This document shows, in pieces, positions 32,934 to 41,637 of a DNA stretch of 64,000 bases (positions within the stretch are counted from its first letter, which is position 1; the number at the start of each line of letters is the position of its first letter). The DNA lies in assembly GCA_964585685.1 (NCBI GenBank), contig CAZPEP010000005.1:1-64000 (forward strand). The letters are read 5' to 3'. The DNA comes from JALHVH01 sp964585685 (lineage in GTDB: Bacteria > Acidobacteriota > Aminicenantia > Aminicenantales > Saccharicenantaceae). A program made the position numbers and the translations under genes. The notes below the pieces were generated by a model. The model did not search any database. It worked only from the letters and a program-made list of their open reading frames with translations, and was not told where the DNA came from.

Positions 32934-35753
32934 ATGAGAAAAAGGGCTTTCACATTTTTTCTATTCTGCATTCTGTTTCTGAGTGCAGCCTCGATGGTTC
33001 TGGCCCAGTTCGGGCAGACCGGTTCCATTAACGGGACGGTCAAAGACTCCGAGGGGGCGCCCCTTCCGGGTGTTGGCGTAACGATCAAATCGCCAGCGCT
33101 CATTCTGCCCGAGATGAACACGTTGACCAACCAGCAGGGGATCTATCGTTTTCCGTCCCTGGCGCCCGGGAAATATGAGGTCACGTACGCTCTCCAGGGG
33201 ATGAGCACGCTCGTACGAAAAGATATCATCATTACCGCCAGCAACACGACGACGATCGACGTGACCCTGGAGCTCATGAAGCTCAATGAGAACATCGTCG
33301 TGACGGGCCAGACTCCGACTGTGGACATCCAGTCAACGACCCGCACCACGAACTTGGACAAAGATTTTCTGGCATCTATTCCGGGCTTCCGGGTCCTGGA
33401 CGCCTATTTCAACATGACGCCCGGCGTTGTTTCCGAATCAAGCGCCGGCGGCGGCCCCATGTCGAGTGCCAACGGAGGCGCCGTCCGGGACAACGCCTTT
33501 AAAATCGACGGCGTCAGCATGAGTGCTCCGGATGTGGGAACGCAGAAAGGAGAGGTCGGCATGGACATCATGGAAGAACTCTCCATCCAGTCCGGGGGCC
33601 TTCCGGCAGAATACGGAGATACCCAGGGGACGCTGGTCAACGTCGTCACCAAGTCCGGAGGGAACACCTTCAGCGGGTCGGCCAGCTTCTATTACAACAG
33701 CGACAAGCTTCAATCCGACAATACCAAAGGGACAGCCCTCGAGGGCAGGTTCAGCGGCTATAAATATATCTATGAACCGGGGATCACATTAGGAGGACCC
33801 ATCATCAAGGATAGGCTTTGGTTTTTCACCAACCTCGGCCTTACCAAGCGCGCCGTCAATATCGCCGGCTTCCCCTATGACCAAGCCACAACAGTCCCGG
33901 CTCTCGAGACCCGATACAACCCATATTTCAAGCTCACTTTCGTACCCAGCCAAAAGAACAAGTTCGTTCTCTCGTATGTCTATGCGAATCTGATCCAGGA
34001 TAATGCGGGTGCCAGCCCCAATTTCACTGAGGAGGCAACCTTCAAATGGGACGCCCCGCAGCATATTCTTAACGCCCAATGGACTCATTTTTTCAACGAC
34101 AGCTTCTTTGCTGATCTCAAGGTAGGCTATTTAGCGTCGAAAGATAATCTGGTGCCCATAAACGAGGGGGCGATCTATGTGGATGTCCTGACAAATCGCT
34201 ATTCAGGAGCTTACCCGTTCAAGGACCTCTATTCGGCGTCCCGGCTGCAGGGGAATGTCAACCTGACCTATTTCAAGGATAACTTTGTCGGTTCCCACGA
34301 ATTCAAGTTGGGAGGCGAATTCCAGGCAACGGACGCAACCGAGGATTTCATACCGGCGCGAGATCCCAGGAATGGCCTCAGCCAAATACTAACGGCGGAT
34401 GGATATCCTCTATTCGGAATCTGGTTCTCCGAAAAGCATGATCAAGCAAAGACGATGGACTTTTCCGCCTTTGTTCAAGATACCTGGAAACCGGCAAAAA
34501 GATTGGCCTTCAATCTGGGGCTGAGATTTTCCCACCAGAGGGGGATCATTCCGGCTCAGAATGAAAGCGAGGGGCCTCAGACGTTCCTTGGAGCCAATTT
34601 TAATAGAAGCGTTACCTCGGCCTATACTCCCATCAAGCGGACAAATATTTCTCCGCGTGTCGGGCTGATCTATGACATCGTGGGCGATGGAAAGACTCTG
34701 TTTAAAGCGAGCTATTCCCGGTACATCCAAGCGAACCTGATGCAATATTTCACCGAGGTCAATCCGAACTCCATCTGGGATTACGTCCAGCTCCTCAACC
34801 CGGATTTTACACCCATGCCGGACGGCTACCTTGATGCTAATTTTCCAAATCCTGGCAAAGTCGGTTACGGCAACGTGAAATTGAAATCCCCCTACACGGA
34901 TGAGTTCACAATTGGCCTGGAGAGGGAGCTTTTCACGGGCTGGTCTCTGGCGCTCCGATACATGAAAAGAATGGACCGAAATCTTCTCGAGGACGCAAAT
35001 GCCAGCCAGCTCGACATTGATAAACTTGTCAACAACGGAGAGCTCGTCTGGACCAATTGGACCCAGGTCTCTTTTGTCGATCCCTATGACGGTCAGCAGG
35101 AATACTTCTGGAGCCAGAACGAGATTTTGCCGGCCGACATGTATATGATCAATCCTCCCGGCGCTAAGAGAGATTTTGACGGGATCGAAGTTGTCCTCAA
35201 CAAGAGGTATTCGCAAGGCTGGTCCTTGATGGCCTCCTATGTCTATCAGAACTCCCGGGGCCTCATCGGAACCGATTATGTCGACAGCTGGAGCGGAGCC
35301 GATTATTATGATGACCCCAACGCGCACATCAACGCGGTCGGAAAGCTTCTCCTGAATCGTCCCCATCAGTTCAAGCTGCAGGGCATGGTCAAAGGCCCGT
35401 GGGGCGTCAACGTCGGCGGCTATTTCAGGGCCTACTCGGGACAACGGTACACCCGGCAAGTTTCCAGTTATGATCTGGGGATTGATGTCAACCAAGGAGA
35501 AGCGACCGTCAACGCGGAAACAAGAGGAATCCGCTCACTCCCCGCTCAGGTAATTCTCGACCTCAGGTTGGAAAAGACCTTCCACCTTCAGCGAATTACG
35601 TTTGGAATCTTCGCCGATTGCTTTAATCTCTTCAACGGGAATAAGGCTACAGAAGTCCAGATCGTATCCAGCAGCTCAGCCATCGTCTTTGGCCAGATGG
35701 TTGCCATCCAGGACCCGCGGATCTTCAGGCTCGGAGCCAGATTCGAGTTTTAG
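32934..35753 (+). CDS. TonB-dependent outer-membrane receptor, Oar-like with carboxypeptidase-regulatory domain
   Basis: 939 residues from the ATG following AAAGGAG (a GTG nine bases earlier is too close). Signal peptide 1-24 ending 'MVLA'. Residues ~30-115 are a carboxypeptidase-regulatory-like beta sandwich ('GSINGTVKDSEGAPLPGVGV'), then the plug ('MEELSIQSGGLPAEYGDTQG' and 'TLVNVVTKSGGNTFSGSASF') and a long beta barrel ending 'FRLGARFEF' with a terminal Phe, the outer-membrane insertion signal. No TonB box was identified, as is common in this branch. It imports a large or scarce substrate; which one is not visible. A strong terminator follows. Confidence 0.92.
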   Translation: MRKRAFTFFLFCILFLSAASMVLAQFGQTGSINGTVKDSEGAPLPGVGVTIKSPALILPEMNTLTNQQGIYRFPSLAPGKYEVTYALQGMSTLVRKDIIITASNTTTIDVTLELMKLNENIVVTGQTPTVDIQSTTRTTNLDKDFLASIPGFRVLDAYFNMTPGVVSESSAGGGPMSSANGGAVRDNAFKIDGVSMSAPDVGTQKGEVGMDIMEELSIQSGGLPAEYGDTQGTLVNVVTKSGGNTFSGSASFYYNSDKLQSDNTKGTALEGRFSGYKYIYEPGITLGGPIIKDRLWFFTNLGLTKRAVNIAGFPYDQATTVPALETRYNPYFKLTFVPSQKNKFVLSYVYANLIQDNAGASPNFTEEATFKWDAPQHILNAQWTHFFNDSFFADLKVGYLASKDNLVPINEGAIYVDVLTNRYSGAYPFKDLYSASRLQGNVNLTYFKDNFVGSHEFKLGGEFQATDATEDFIPARDPRNGLSQILTADGYPLFGIWFSEKHDQAKTMDFSAFVQDTWKPAKRLAFNLGLRFSHQRGIIPAQNESEGPQTFLGANFNRSVTSAYTPIKRTNISPRVGLIYDIVGDGKTLFKASYSRYIQANLMQYFTEVNPNSIWDYVQLLNPDFTPMPDGYLDANFPNPGKVGYGNVKLKSPYTDEFTIGLERELFTGWSLALRYMKRMDRNLLEDANASQLDIDKLVNNGELVWTNWTQVSFVDPYDGQQEYFWSQNEILPADMYMINPPGAKRDFDGIEVVLNKRYSQGWSLMASYVYQNSRGLIGTDYVDSWSGADYYDDPNAHINAVGKLLLNRPHQFKLQGMVKGPWGVNVGGYFRAYSGQRYTRQVSSYDLGIDVNQGEATVNAETRGIRSLPAQVILDLRLEKTFHLQRITFGIFADCFNLFNGNKATEVQIVSSSSAIVFGQMVAIQDPRIFRLGARFEF

Positions 35754-35778
35754 AACAGCGATATTACGTCGTCATGCA

Positions 35779-35819
35779 GGAAGAAGGGGACGTTGCGGCG
35801 TTCCCTTCTTCCTTTTTTT
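35779..35819 (+). terminator. Intrinsic terminator after the TonB receptor gene
   Basis: 12-bp stem GGAAGAAGGGGA / TTCCCTTCTTCC (one G.T), 10-base loop, then seven T. It closes the carrier-regulator-receptor group before the aldolase-like gene. Confidence 0.8.
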
Positions 35820-35962
35820 CTTAGGTCAAGAAGTTCGTTGGAGCTTGGAAGCCTTTCAAATGGAGCGATCTAGGAAAGAATTTTTCCTTATCCGGGCTAC
35901 AATCGGGGACTGGCGCGATGGCTGGACAACGGGCGCGCGAAACGCAAGACACAGGGGCTGAG

Positions 35963-37102
35963 ATGCAGGAACGGTGTCTGGAAGAGCTTGAAACACCGGC
36001 GCTGATTCTTGACGAAGCCCGAATGGACCGCAACATCGAGCGCATGCGCAGCCATTTGCACCGCCTCGGGGTCGCGTTCCGCCCGCACGTCAAGACCAAC
36101 AAGTGCATGGACGTGGCGCGTCGGCTGATGGAAACACCGCAAGGCCCGATCACGGTCTCCACCCTGCTGGAGGCCGAGTACTTCGCGGCGCACGGGGTCA
36201 AGGACATCCTGTACGCCGTCTGCATCGCGCCGAACAAGCTGGATCATGTGATGTCCCTGCAGGACAAGGGGGTCCGGCTGTCGCTCATCCTGGACAGCAT
36301 GGAGACCGCCCGGTTTCTGGCCGGGTGTAACAGGGCGGCACGGCGTCACTTTGACGTCCTCATCGAGATCGATTCGGACGGCCACCGTTCGGGCGTGACG
36401 CCCGACGCGGGCGAGATCGTTGAGATCGGCCGGTTCCTCGATGGCGCGGGCATTCCGGTGAAGGGGGTGCTCACCCATGCCGGCAGTTCCTACGACTGCC
36501 CATCCATGGACGCGATCCGCGCTGTGGCTGAGCAGGAGCGTGCCGCAGTCGTTCATGCGGCTGATCGCCTGCGCGCGGCGGGCATGGCGTGCCCGGTGGT
36601 CAGCGTGGGCTCGACGCCGACCGCGCTGTTTTCCGAGCATCTGAAGGGCGTGACGGAAGTGCGTGCCGGCGTGTTCGTCTTCTTTGATCTAGTGATGGCC
36701 GGCCTGAATGTCTGCCGTGTGGACGACATCGCCCTGTCGGTGTTGGCAACCGTGATCGGGCATCGGCGCGACAAAGGCTGGACCATTCTCGATGCCGGGT
36801 GGATGGCCATGTCACGCGACCGCGGCACGGCCAAGCAGCCGGTGGACCAGGGCTATGGCCTCGTCTGTGACCTCGATGGCCAGCCGCTGGACGACTTCAT
36901 TCTGGCGGGTGCCAACCAGGAGCACGGCATCATGGCGCATCGATCCGGCAAGGCAGATAGTGCGCTGCATCTGCCCGTGGGCACCCAGGTGCGGATCCTG
37001 CCCAACCATGCGTGTTCCACCGCTGCGCAGCATGGCCATTACAAGGTGTTGGGGCTCGGGCACGAGATCACCGCGACCTGGCAGCGTTTCAGCGGCTGGT
37101 AA
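35963..37102 (+). CDS. PLP-dependent D-threonine aldolase / D-serine dehydratase-like enzyme (DSD1 family; candidate BhcC)
   Basis: 379 residues from the ATG after AGGGGCTGAG (an ATG at 35918 would add 15 unsupported residues). Fold-type III PLP enzyme: 'TPALILDEARMDRNIERM', Lys44 in 'RPHVKTNKC' as the Schiff-base lysine, 'GVLTHAGSSYD', 'VSVGSTPTA', and C-terminal metal site 'ILPNHACSTAAQHG'. The family includes D-threonine aldolase, D-serine dehydratase and beta-hydroxyaspartate aldolase (BhcC). Because the next gene, 24 bases on, is ornithine-cyclodeaminase-like, the pair matches BhcC-BhcD of the beta-hydroxyaspartate cycle; bhcA and bhcB are not here. Codon usage looks proteobacterial and IS remnants lie nearby. 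Confidence 0.82.
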   Translation: MQERCLEELETPALILDEARMDRNIERMRSHLHRLGVAFRPHVKTNKCMDVARRLMETPQGPITVSTLLEAEYFAAHGVKDILYAVCIAPNKLDHVMSLQDKGVRLSLILDSMETARFLAGCNRAARRHFDVLIEIDSDGHRSGVTPDAGEIVEIGRFLDGAGIPVKGVLTHAGSSYDCPSMDAIRAVAEQERAAVVHAADRLRAAGMACPVVSVGSTPTALFSEHLKGVTEVRAGVFVFFDLVMAGLNVCRVDDIALSVLATVIGHRRDKGWTILDAGWMAMSRDRGTAKQPVDQGYGLVCDLDGQPLDDFILAGANQEHGIMAHRSGKADSALHLPVGTQVRILPNHACSTAAQHGHYKVLGLGHEITATWQRFSGW

Positions 37103-37126
37103 AGCCAGAAAGAAAGGAGGACGAAC

Positions 37127-38098
37127 ATGTTGGTCATTTCTGAACAGGATGCGCGCGTCTTGGTGAACGTTGAAGACGCCATCGCCGCGGTCGAAAAAAC
37201 CTTCGCCGCCATGGCGCGCGGCGAAGCCCGTAATTACCCTGTCGTGCGTGAGGTGGTGGGCTATCAGGATGCCGTGTATGGCGTCAAGACCGGCTGTGAC
37301 ACCAGAGCTCCAATTCTTGGCCTCAAGGCGGGCGGTTACTGGCCCCATAATTTAGAGAAGGGGTTGACCAATCACCAGTCCTCGACCTTGCTGTTCGATC
37401 CGGAAACGGGCCGCGCCTCGGCCCTGGTCAGCGCCAACTACCTGACCGGGGTACGTACTGGAGCCGCCAGCGCCATCGCCACCAAGTATCTGTCACGCCC
37501 CAACAGCACCGTGCTCGGCATCATCGGCACCGGCGCCCAGTCGGCCTACCAGCTGCGCGCTACCCTGGCCGTGCGCCCCATCCGCAAGGTCTATGCCTGG
37601 GACCCGTCTGCGGAAAATCTCGCGACTTTCGGCCGCACGGTGGCGGAATTAGGACTGGAATACGCCCCACAAACCGAGTGCCAGACAGTGGCTGTCAATG
37701 CCGATATTCTGATCACCGTCACGCCCTCGCAGAGGGCCTTGGTAGAAAAATCCTGGGTGCGTGCCGGCACCCATATCAGCGCCATGGGGGCCGACACCAA
37801 GGGCAAGCAGGAGTTGGATCCCGCCTTGGTGGCAAGCGCTGCCTTGTTCGCGGATGAGGCCGCACAGGCCTTCACCATCGGCGAATGCCAGCATGCCTAT
37901 AACGCCGGGCTGATCACGGACCAGAGCTTGCGCGGCAGCATCGGCGCGGTCATTGCAGGGTTCTGCGATGGACGGCGAACAGCACAGGAAATCACTCTCT
38001 TCGATGGCACTGGTGTGGCCTTGCAGGATCTGGTGGTAGCCGACCTTGCCGTGCAACTGGCCACAGAGCGGGGCCTTGGCTCCCGCGTCGAGTATTAA
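37127..38098 (+). CDS. Ornithine cyclodeaminase/mu-crystallin family reductase (candidate iminosuccinate reductase BhcD)
   Basis: 323 residues; start ATG after AAAGGAGGACGAAC, an ideal ribosome site. N-terminal substrate part with 'YGVKTGCDTRAPILGLKAGG' and 'YWPHNLEKGLTNHQSSTLLF', then Rossmann motif 'TVLGIIGTGAQSAYQLRATL', and 'ISAMGADTKGKQELDP' common to the family. Members include ornithine cyclodeaminase, alanine dehydrogenase, ketimine reductases and BhcD. The context beside a beta-hydroxyaspartate-aldolase-like gene favours reduction of iminosuccinate to aspartate; ornithine cyclodeaminase remains possible. Downstream sequence is broken by an IS5 fragment, so further genes of a pathway may have been lost. 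Confidence 0.85.
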   Translation: MLVISEQDARVLVNVEDAIAAVEKTFAAMARGEARNYPVVREVVGYQDAVYGVKTGCDTRAPILGLKAGGYWPHNLEKGLTNHQSSTLLFDPETGRASALVSANYLTGVRTGAASAIATKYLSRPNSTVLGIIGTGAQSAYQLRATLAVRPIRKVYAWDPSAENLATFGRTVAELGLEYAPQTECQTVAVNADILITVTPSQRALVEKSWVRAGTHISAMGADTKGKQELDPALVASAALFADEAAQAFTIGECQHAYNAGLITDQSLRGSIGAVIAGFCDGRRTAQEITLFDGTGVALQDLVVADLAVQLATERGLGSRVEY

Positions 38099-38171
38099 GG
38101 CTGCGCTGATTAAGGTCCCCTGCAATGGACGCTGATCAAGAACTCGAATTCGAGCATTACCGTGGGGGACC

Positions 38172-38413
38172 ACGCGGCGCGAAGAGTTCTTGAAGACGAT
38201 GGAGGCCATTGTGTGCCCTGGGCAGCATTTTACGAGGGCATCGAGCCGCACTACCCCAAGGCCGGCAACGGGCGCCCGCCCATCGGCCTGGAGCGTATGC
38301 TGCGCACCCACTTCATAGAGCACGGGTTCAACATGGCCGATCTGTCCTGCGAGGAAACGTTGTACGACAGCGCCAGCCTGCACCGCTTTGTGGGTATCGA
38401 TCTCGGCCGCGAA
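38172..38413 (+). pseudogene. IS5-family transposase N-terminal fragment with frameshift
   Basis: Reads 'TRREEFLKTMEAIV' then, after a two-base slip, 'VPWAAFYEGIEPHYPKAGNG', 'RPPIGLERMLRTHFIEHGFN', and 'LYDSASLHRFVGIDLGRE', the DNA-binding front of IS5-type transposases. The catalytic part is gone: sequence becomes unrelated after LGRE and the HAD gene starts 30 bases on. Dead remnant. Confidence 0.82.
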
Positions 38414-38442
38414 AAAATAGTTTTTCGGAGAAGGCGTCTTAA

Positions 38443-39093
38443 ATGAAAAAATTAAGGTATTCTGCAGTTATGTTTGATTTGTTGACGGCACTTTTGGATT
38501 CTTGGACGGTATGGACAGAAGTTGCGGGCGATGAAGCTACAGCAAAAAAATGGCGATTGAAGTATCTTCATCTAACCTATGGACAAGGGGCATATCGGCC
38601 ATATGAAGAGCTTGTCACCCTGGCTGCCAAGGAAACTGGCCTGCCACAATCTTACACCGACAAGCTTGTTGGGAATTGGAAGAATATCAAGCCGTGGACA
38701 GAAGTTAAAGAGGTTCTAACCGAATTGAAAAAGCATGTTCCCTTAGCAATGGTTACTAACTGCTCGCAAGTTCTCGGGTACCAGGCGGCCGATCTTTGTA
38801 AAGTTAAATTTGATGTTGTGGTTACATCGGAACGGGCAGGATTTTATAAACCTAACCCTGCTCCGTACAAGCTTGCGATACAAGAATTGAGTATTGAACC
38901 CCAAGAAATATTGTATGTTTCCGGTTCTGCTTTTGACATTCCGGGGGCTATGAATGTGGGAATGGATGTTTATTGGCATAACCGGATTGGCATGGTCAAA
39001 CCCGAAGAGGTCCCGGAGCCTATGATAACGACCACTAGCCTTATGCCGCTTAAGGATTTTATTTGGAAGGCTAAGGGTGAGGTGGGTAGGTGA
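38443..39093 (+). CDS. HAD-superfamily hydrolase (2-haloacid-dehalogenase-like)
   Basis: 216 residues. HAD motif I is 'YSAVMFDLLTALLDSW' with the nucleophile Asp but Leu replacing the second Asp, as in haloacid dehalogenases; motif II 'PLAMVTNCSQ'; motif III Lys in 'RAGFYKPNPAPYKLAI'; motif IV 'ILYVSGSAFDIPGAMNVGM'. Without the second Asp, phosphatase activity is doubtful and a C2-type dehalogenase or related hydrolase is more likely. The gene is visibly more A+T-rich than its surroundings and starts right behind an IS5 fragment, pointing to transfer. The ATG overlaps the stop of the transposase frame; ribosome site GGAGAAGG is rather distant. Confidence 0.82.
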   Translation: MKKLRYSAVMFDLLTALLDSWTVWTEVAGDEATAKKWRLKYLHLTYGQGAYRPYEELVTLAAKETGLPQSYTDKLVGNWKNIKPWTEVKEVLTELKKHVPLAMVTNCSQVLGYQAADLCKVKFDVVVTSERAGFYKPNPAPYKLAIQELSIEPQEILYVSGSAFDIPGAMNVGMDVYWHNRIGMVKPEEVPEPMITTTSLMPLKDFIWKAKGEVGR

Positions 39094-39259
39094 AGGGCGA
39101 CGGTAAGGAGTGCCCATACGCCTGTTACGGGAGCGCCATATTCTCAAGCCGTAGTCATGGGAAACAAGGCTGCAAGAATCCCTGAGCGGCAAGCAAATGA
39201 ACCGGCCTATGAACCATTTGTTTGCTCAAAACCTTGTTCTGCTGAAATACTGACAGGAG

Positions 39260-40060
39260 ATGGGATTGGAACTCGCGCACGACATTCGAAAACTAGCGTT
39301 GCGCGCCGGAGCTGATTTCTTTGGCGTCGCCGACCTTGCCCCGGCTTACGATGCAATTCTGGAGCAGGGCGGAGAATCCGTTGCGCGATTCCCGCGCGCG
39401 ATTGCCATCGGCATAGCTTTGTCTGATTCCATCATCAACTTGCTCCCGCAACAGACGGATGCACGCGTCGCGCAGAGATACCAGGGTGTTTATGATGAGA
39501 CGAATCAGAAGTTGGACCAGATTGCTTCACGCGTAGTCGGTCGACTGCAAACGGCTGGAGCCACCGCGTTGGCTGTATATGCGTCGCGGAAGGTCGACGC
39601 AGATGGATTTTACGGCAGCTTCTCGCACAAGATGGCAGCCCATCTGGCGGGACTGGGCTGGATTGGGAGGAGTTGCCTTCTGATCACGCCAGAGGCGGGT
39701 CCGCGGGTCCGTTGGGTTACAGTCTTGACAGATGCACCGCTGGCAGCGACGGGGCAGGCCTCCGACGAGAAATGCGGTACGTGCCGGCTATGCGTAGATA
39801 AGTGCCCCGCAAGAGCCTTCACGGGGAAGCCCTTTCGAGCGGGAGAACGCCGTGACATACGTTTTGCAGTCCGGGATTGCGTAAACTGCAGGAAAGAAAT
39901 GGAAGAGAAGAGGGGCTGTCCTGTGCTATGCGGCATATGCGTTGCTGTCTGCCCACACGGGAGACGGCGTGATCCGAAAAACCATTTCCGTGCATCCAAA
40001 AATATAAGGGAAGAGTTAGGTAAAGATTTGGACAAAGATAAGGAAAGAGCTAAACGATAA
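39260..40060 (+). CDS. QueG-like 4Fe-4S double-cluster protein
   Basis: 266 residues. N-terminal half resembles the epoxyqueuosine-reductase/reductive-dehalogenase cobalamin-binding fold ('AGADFFGVADLAPA', 'PRAIAIGIALSD', 'HKMAAHLAGLGWIGRSCLLI' and 'TPEAGPRVRWVTVLTDAPL'). It is followed by cysteines of two clusters: 'CGTCRLCVDKCP' and 'CVNCRKEMEEKRGCPVLCGI' with 'CVAVCP'. It lacks the C-terminal HEAT repeats of true QueG, so it is a short paralogue, probably a corrinoid- or Fe-S-dependent reductase of unknown substrate. The tail is highly charged. AGGAG abuts the ATG; the TTG two codons later (39266) has better spacing. Confidence 0.78.
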   Translation: MGLELAHDIRKLALRAGADFFGVADLAPAYDAILEQGGESVARFPRAIAIGIALSDSIINLLPQQTDARVAQRYQGVYDETNQKLDQIASRVVGRLQTAGATALAVYASRKVDADGFYGSFSHKMAAHLAGLGWIGRSCLLITPEAGPRVRWVTVLTDAPLAATGQASDEKCGTCRLCVDKCPARAFTGKPFRAGERRDIRFAVRDCVNCRKEMEEKRGCPVLCGICVAVCPHGRRRDPKNHFRASKNIREELGKDLDKDKERAKR

Positions 40061-40185
40061 AGAAACGTTACGCCATCTGTGGTCTGCGCGGCCGGGAAAT
40101 GTATCGTTTTGTCCTGCTGCAGATTGGCAGGAATCATCCCGGAGGCCCAAATTTAATCTGAACATTAAGAGAGTTGACAGGTGTT

Positions 40186-40356
40186 AGATACCCCAGTAAA
40201 TCCCTTGTCCATCAACTTCTGTTTCGCAAGTTCCAACCCGTCCACCGGCGTCCGCCCTTGGCATCTCTTGCGCTAGCGCGCGTGAGCACTATTGTAGTGC
40301 TCCGGCCATTCGTCAAGGTCCTTCTGCATTTCCTCCACGCTCCGATAAAGTGCCTT
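40186..40356 (-). pseudogene. IS481/IS3-type transposase C-terminal remnant
   Basis: On the minus strand: 'SVEEMQKDLDEWPEHYN' , a stop, then 'KRCQGRTPVDGLELAKQKLM' and 'DKG'. This is the end of the integrase core of IS481-like transposases (DE-residue helix and the 'grtP...l' tail). In-frame stop and loss of everything upstream make it dead. It occupies most of the 370-base gap between the QueG-like and GntR genes. Confidence 0.75.
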
Positions 40357-40429
40357 AGCGAGGACGGGTTATGCCCCACGCCGTCCCCAACCCAAAATGA
40401 TTATGGAGATTGTTTGGCCGCTTCGCGGC

Positions 40430-41212
40430 TCACTTCCAATGTTCGTTTGGATTCCCGCGAAGCCCCCGGGCCTGCCGACGAGTTTCTTTGGGCCGTAATT
40501 TCCCTTGCATCTCGCGCCACACCTGGTTAATATGCTGCAGGGAAAGACGATAGGCCTGATCGGCATTATGATTTGTGATGGCGTTCAGGATTTTCAGGTG
40601 AGGGGACCGCGAGGCCTTATGCGCCTCAAGATCGGGCGCGTCGATGTGACGGGCGGCCAGGAGCGCCAGGCGCATGGTATGACCGATTTGGGCGATCAAC
40701 TCGTTTCCGCAAGCCTCTAATATCGCCGTATGGAATTGCACATCGAGAACCAGGATGCTTTCGACGGCATCGGGAGGCTGATTCGCTATGGCTGTGGCTA
40801 TTTCCTCATATATGGAACGGATTCGTTCTATGTCCTCCGGCTTCCCTCTTTCGGCCGCCAGCCTCGCGGCTTCGGATTCGATGATCCGGCGGACTTCCAT
40901 GATATTTCTCAGGAACTCCGCATTATTCTCAATCTCTGATTTCCAGATGAGCACGTCCGGATCGAATAAATTCCAAGAATCGCGGGGACAAATTACCGTT
41001 CCGGTTCTCGGCCTGGATTCGATCAATCCTTTCTGAATGAGGACTTTGGTCGCTTCGCGCAGCACCCCGCGGCTGACGCCGAGCTCTCCGCACAACGTAT
41101 CTTCGTTGTGGAGGGTGCCTCCCGGGAGATATACGCCGCGGATAATCCTCAACCCCAACTCATCGACGACATATTGATACAATTTGCGGCGAATTTTTTT
41201 AGCGTTGATCAT
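40430..41212 (-). CDS. GntR-family transcriptional regulator (FadR/FCD type)
   Basis: 260 residues. Winged helix (1-80): 'IRGVYLPGGTLHNEDTLCGE' and 'LGVSRGVLREATKVLIQKGL', wing 'RPRTGTVICPRDSWN'. The FCD domain (95-235) carries the metal/ligand residues of the Dgo/UxuR-like branch: 'LVLDVQFHTAILEACGNELI' and 'SPHLKILNAIT'. Regulators of this type answer to sugar acids or carboxylates. It is divergent from the secreted esterase gene across 425 bases that hold repeated ATATCAT-like sites. The last ~20 residues are basic and variable. Start ATG has no strong ribosome site. Confidence 0.87.
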   Translation of the reverse strand: MINAKKIRRKLYQYVVDELGLRIIRGVYLPGGTLHNEDTLCGELGVSRGVLREATKVLIQKGLIESRPRTGTVICPRDSWNLFDPDVLIWKSEIENNAEFLRNIMEVRRIIESEAARLAAERGKPEDIERIRSIYEEIATAIANQPPDAVESILVLDVQFHTAILEACGNELIAQIGHTMRLALLAARHIDAPDLEAHKASRSPHLKILNAITNHNADQAYRLSLQHINQVWREMQGKLRPKETRRQARGLRGNPNEHWK

Positions 41213-41241
41213 GGCCCGTCCATCATCGAGCTAAAATAATT

Positions 41242-41420
41242 ATATCATATCAGCGGTGTCCAGTTACAAGTTGAACAAAGATAAGGGCAGTTTCTTCTTG
41301 ATAACCGCGCCGAGCGCGTAAGCTGTGATGGCCACCCGGACTTATGTCCTCACCGCGTTCTCCGACGTCCCATAAAACGACTTGATCCGCTTCGTTAACT
41401 GGACACTGCTGGTATCATAT
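41242..41420. repeat. Short inverted-repeat element (MITE-like), 179 bp
   Basis: Ends are 25-bp inverted repeats, 41242-41266 and 41396-41420, matching at 22 of 25 positions, with inner sequence TGTCCAGTTA..TAACTGGACA. The interior (129 bp) has no coding frame. A third, diverged copy of the left end lies at 41524-41563. The neighbourhood of an IS481-type remnant suggests non-autonomous IS ends, but regulatory palindromes for the adjacent GntR gene are an alternative. Confidence 0.6.
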
Positions 41421-41488
41421 TGTGTCTCTTTTGGCCCGGGAATAGGATGCGGTGCTTCGGGAGCGTAGAAGCTTTGGGGAAATTATTC

Positions 41489-41517
41489 TTGACAATAAGC
41501 TCCGCGTTAATGATAAT
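41489..41517 (+). promoter_or_regulatory. Promoter of the secreted esterase with an overlapping near-palindrome
   Basis: TTGACA (41489-41494), 17-base spacer, GATAAT (41512-41517). The -10 runs into ATAATATCATTATATGATTAT, a near-symmetric A+T motif resembling the ATATCATAT near the divergent GntR start, so it may be that regulator's operator. Confidence 0.5.
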
Positions 41518-41637
41518 ATCATTATATGATTATGCAGTGATGCCCGGTTGCATGTTGAATAAAAATAGTTTGTTTCCGGTATCGGCCATCGATTAATAAT
41601 GGGGTAAAATCCGATTTCGGCCCGGGAGGTTCAAACG

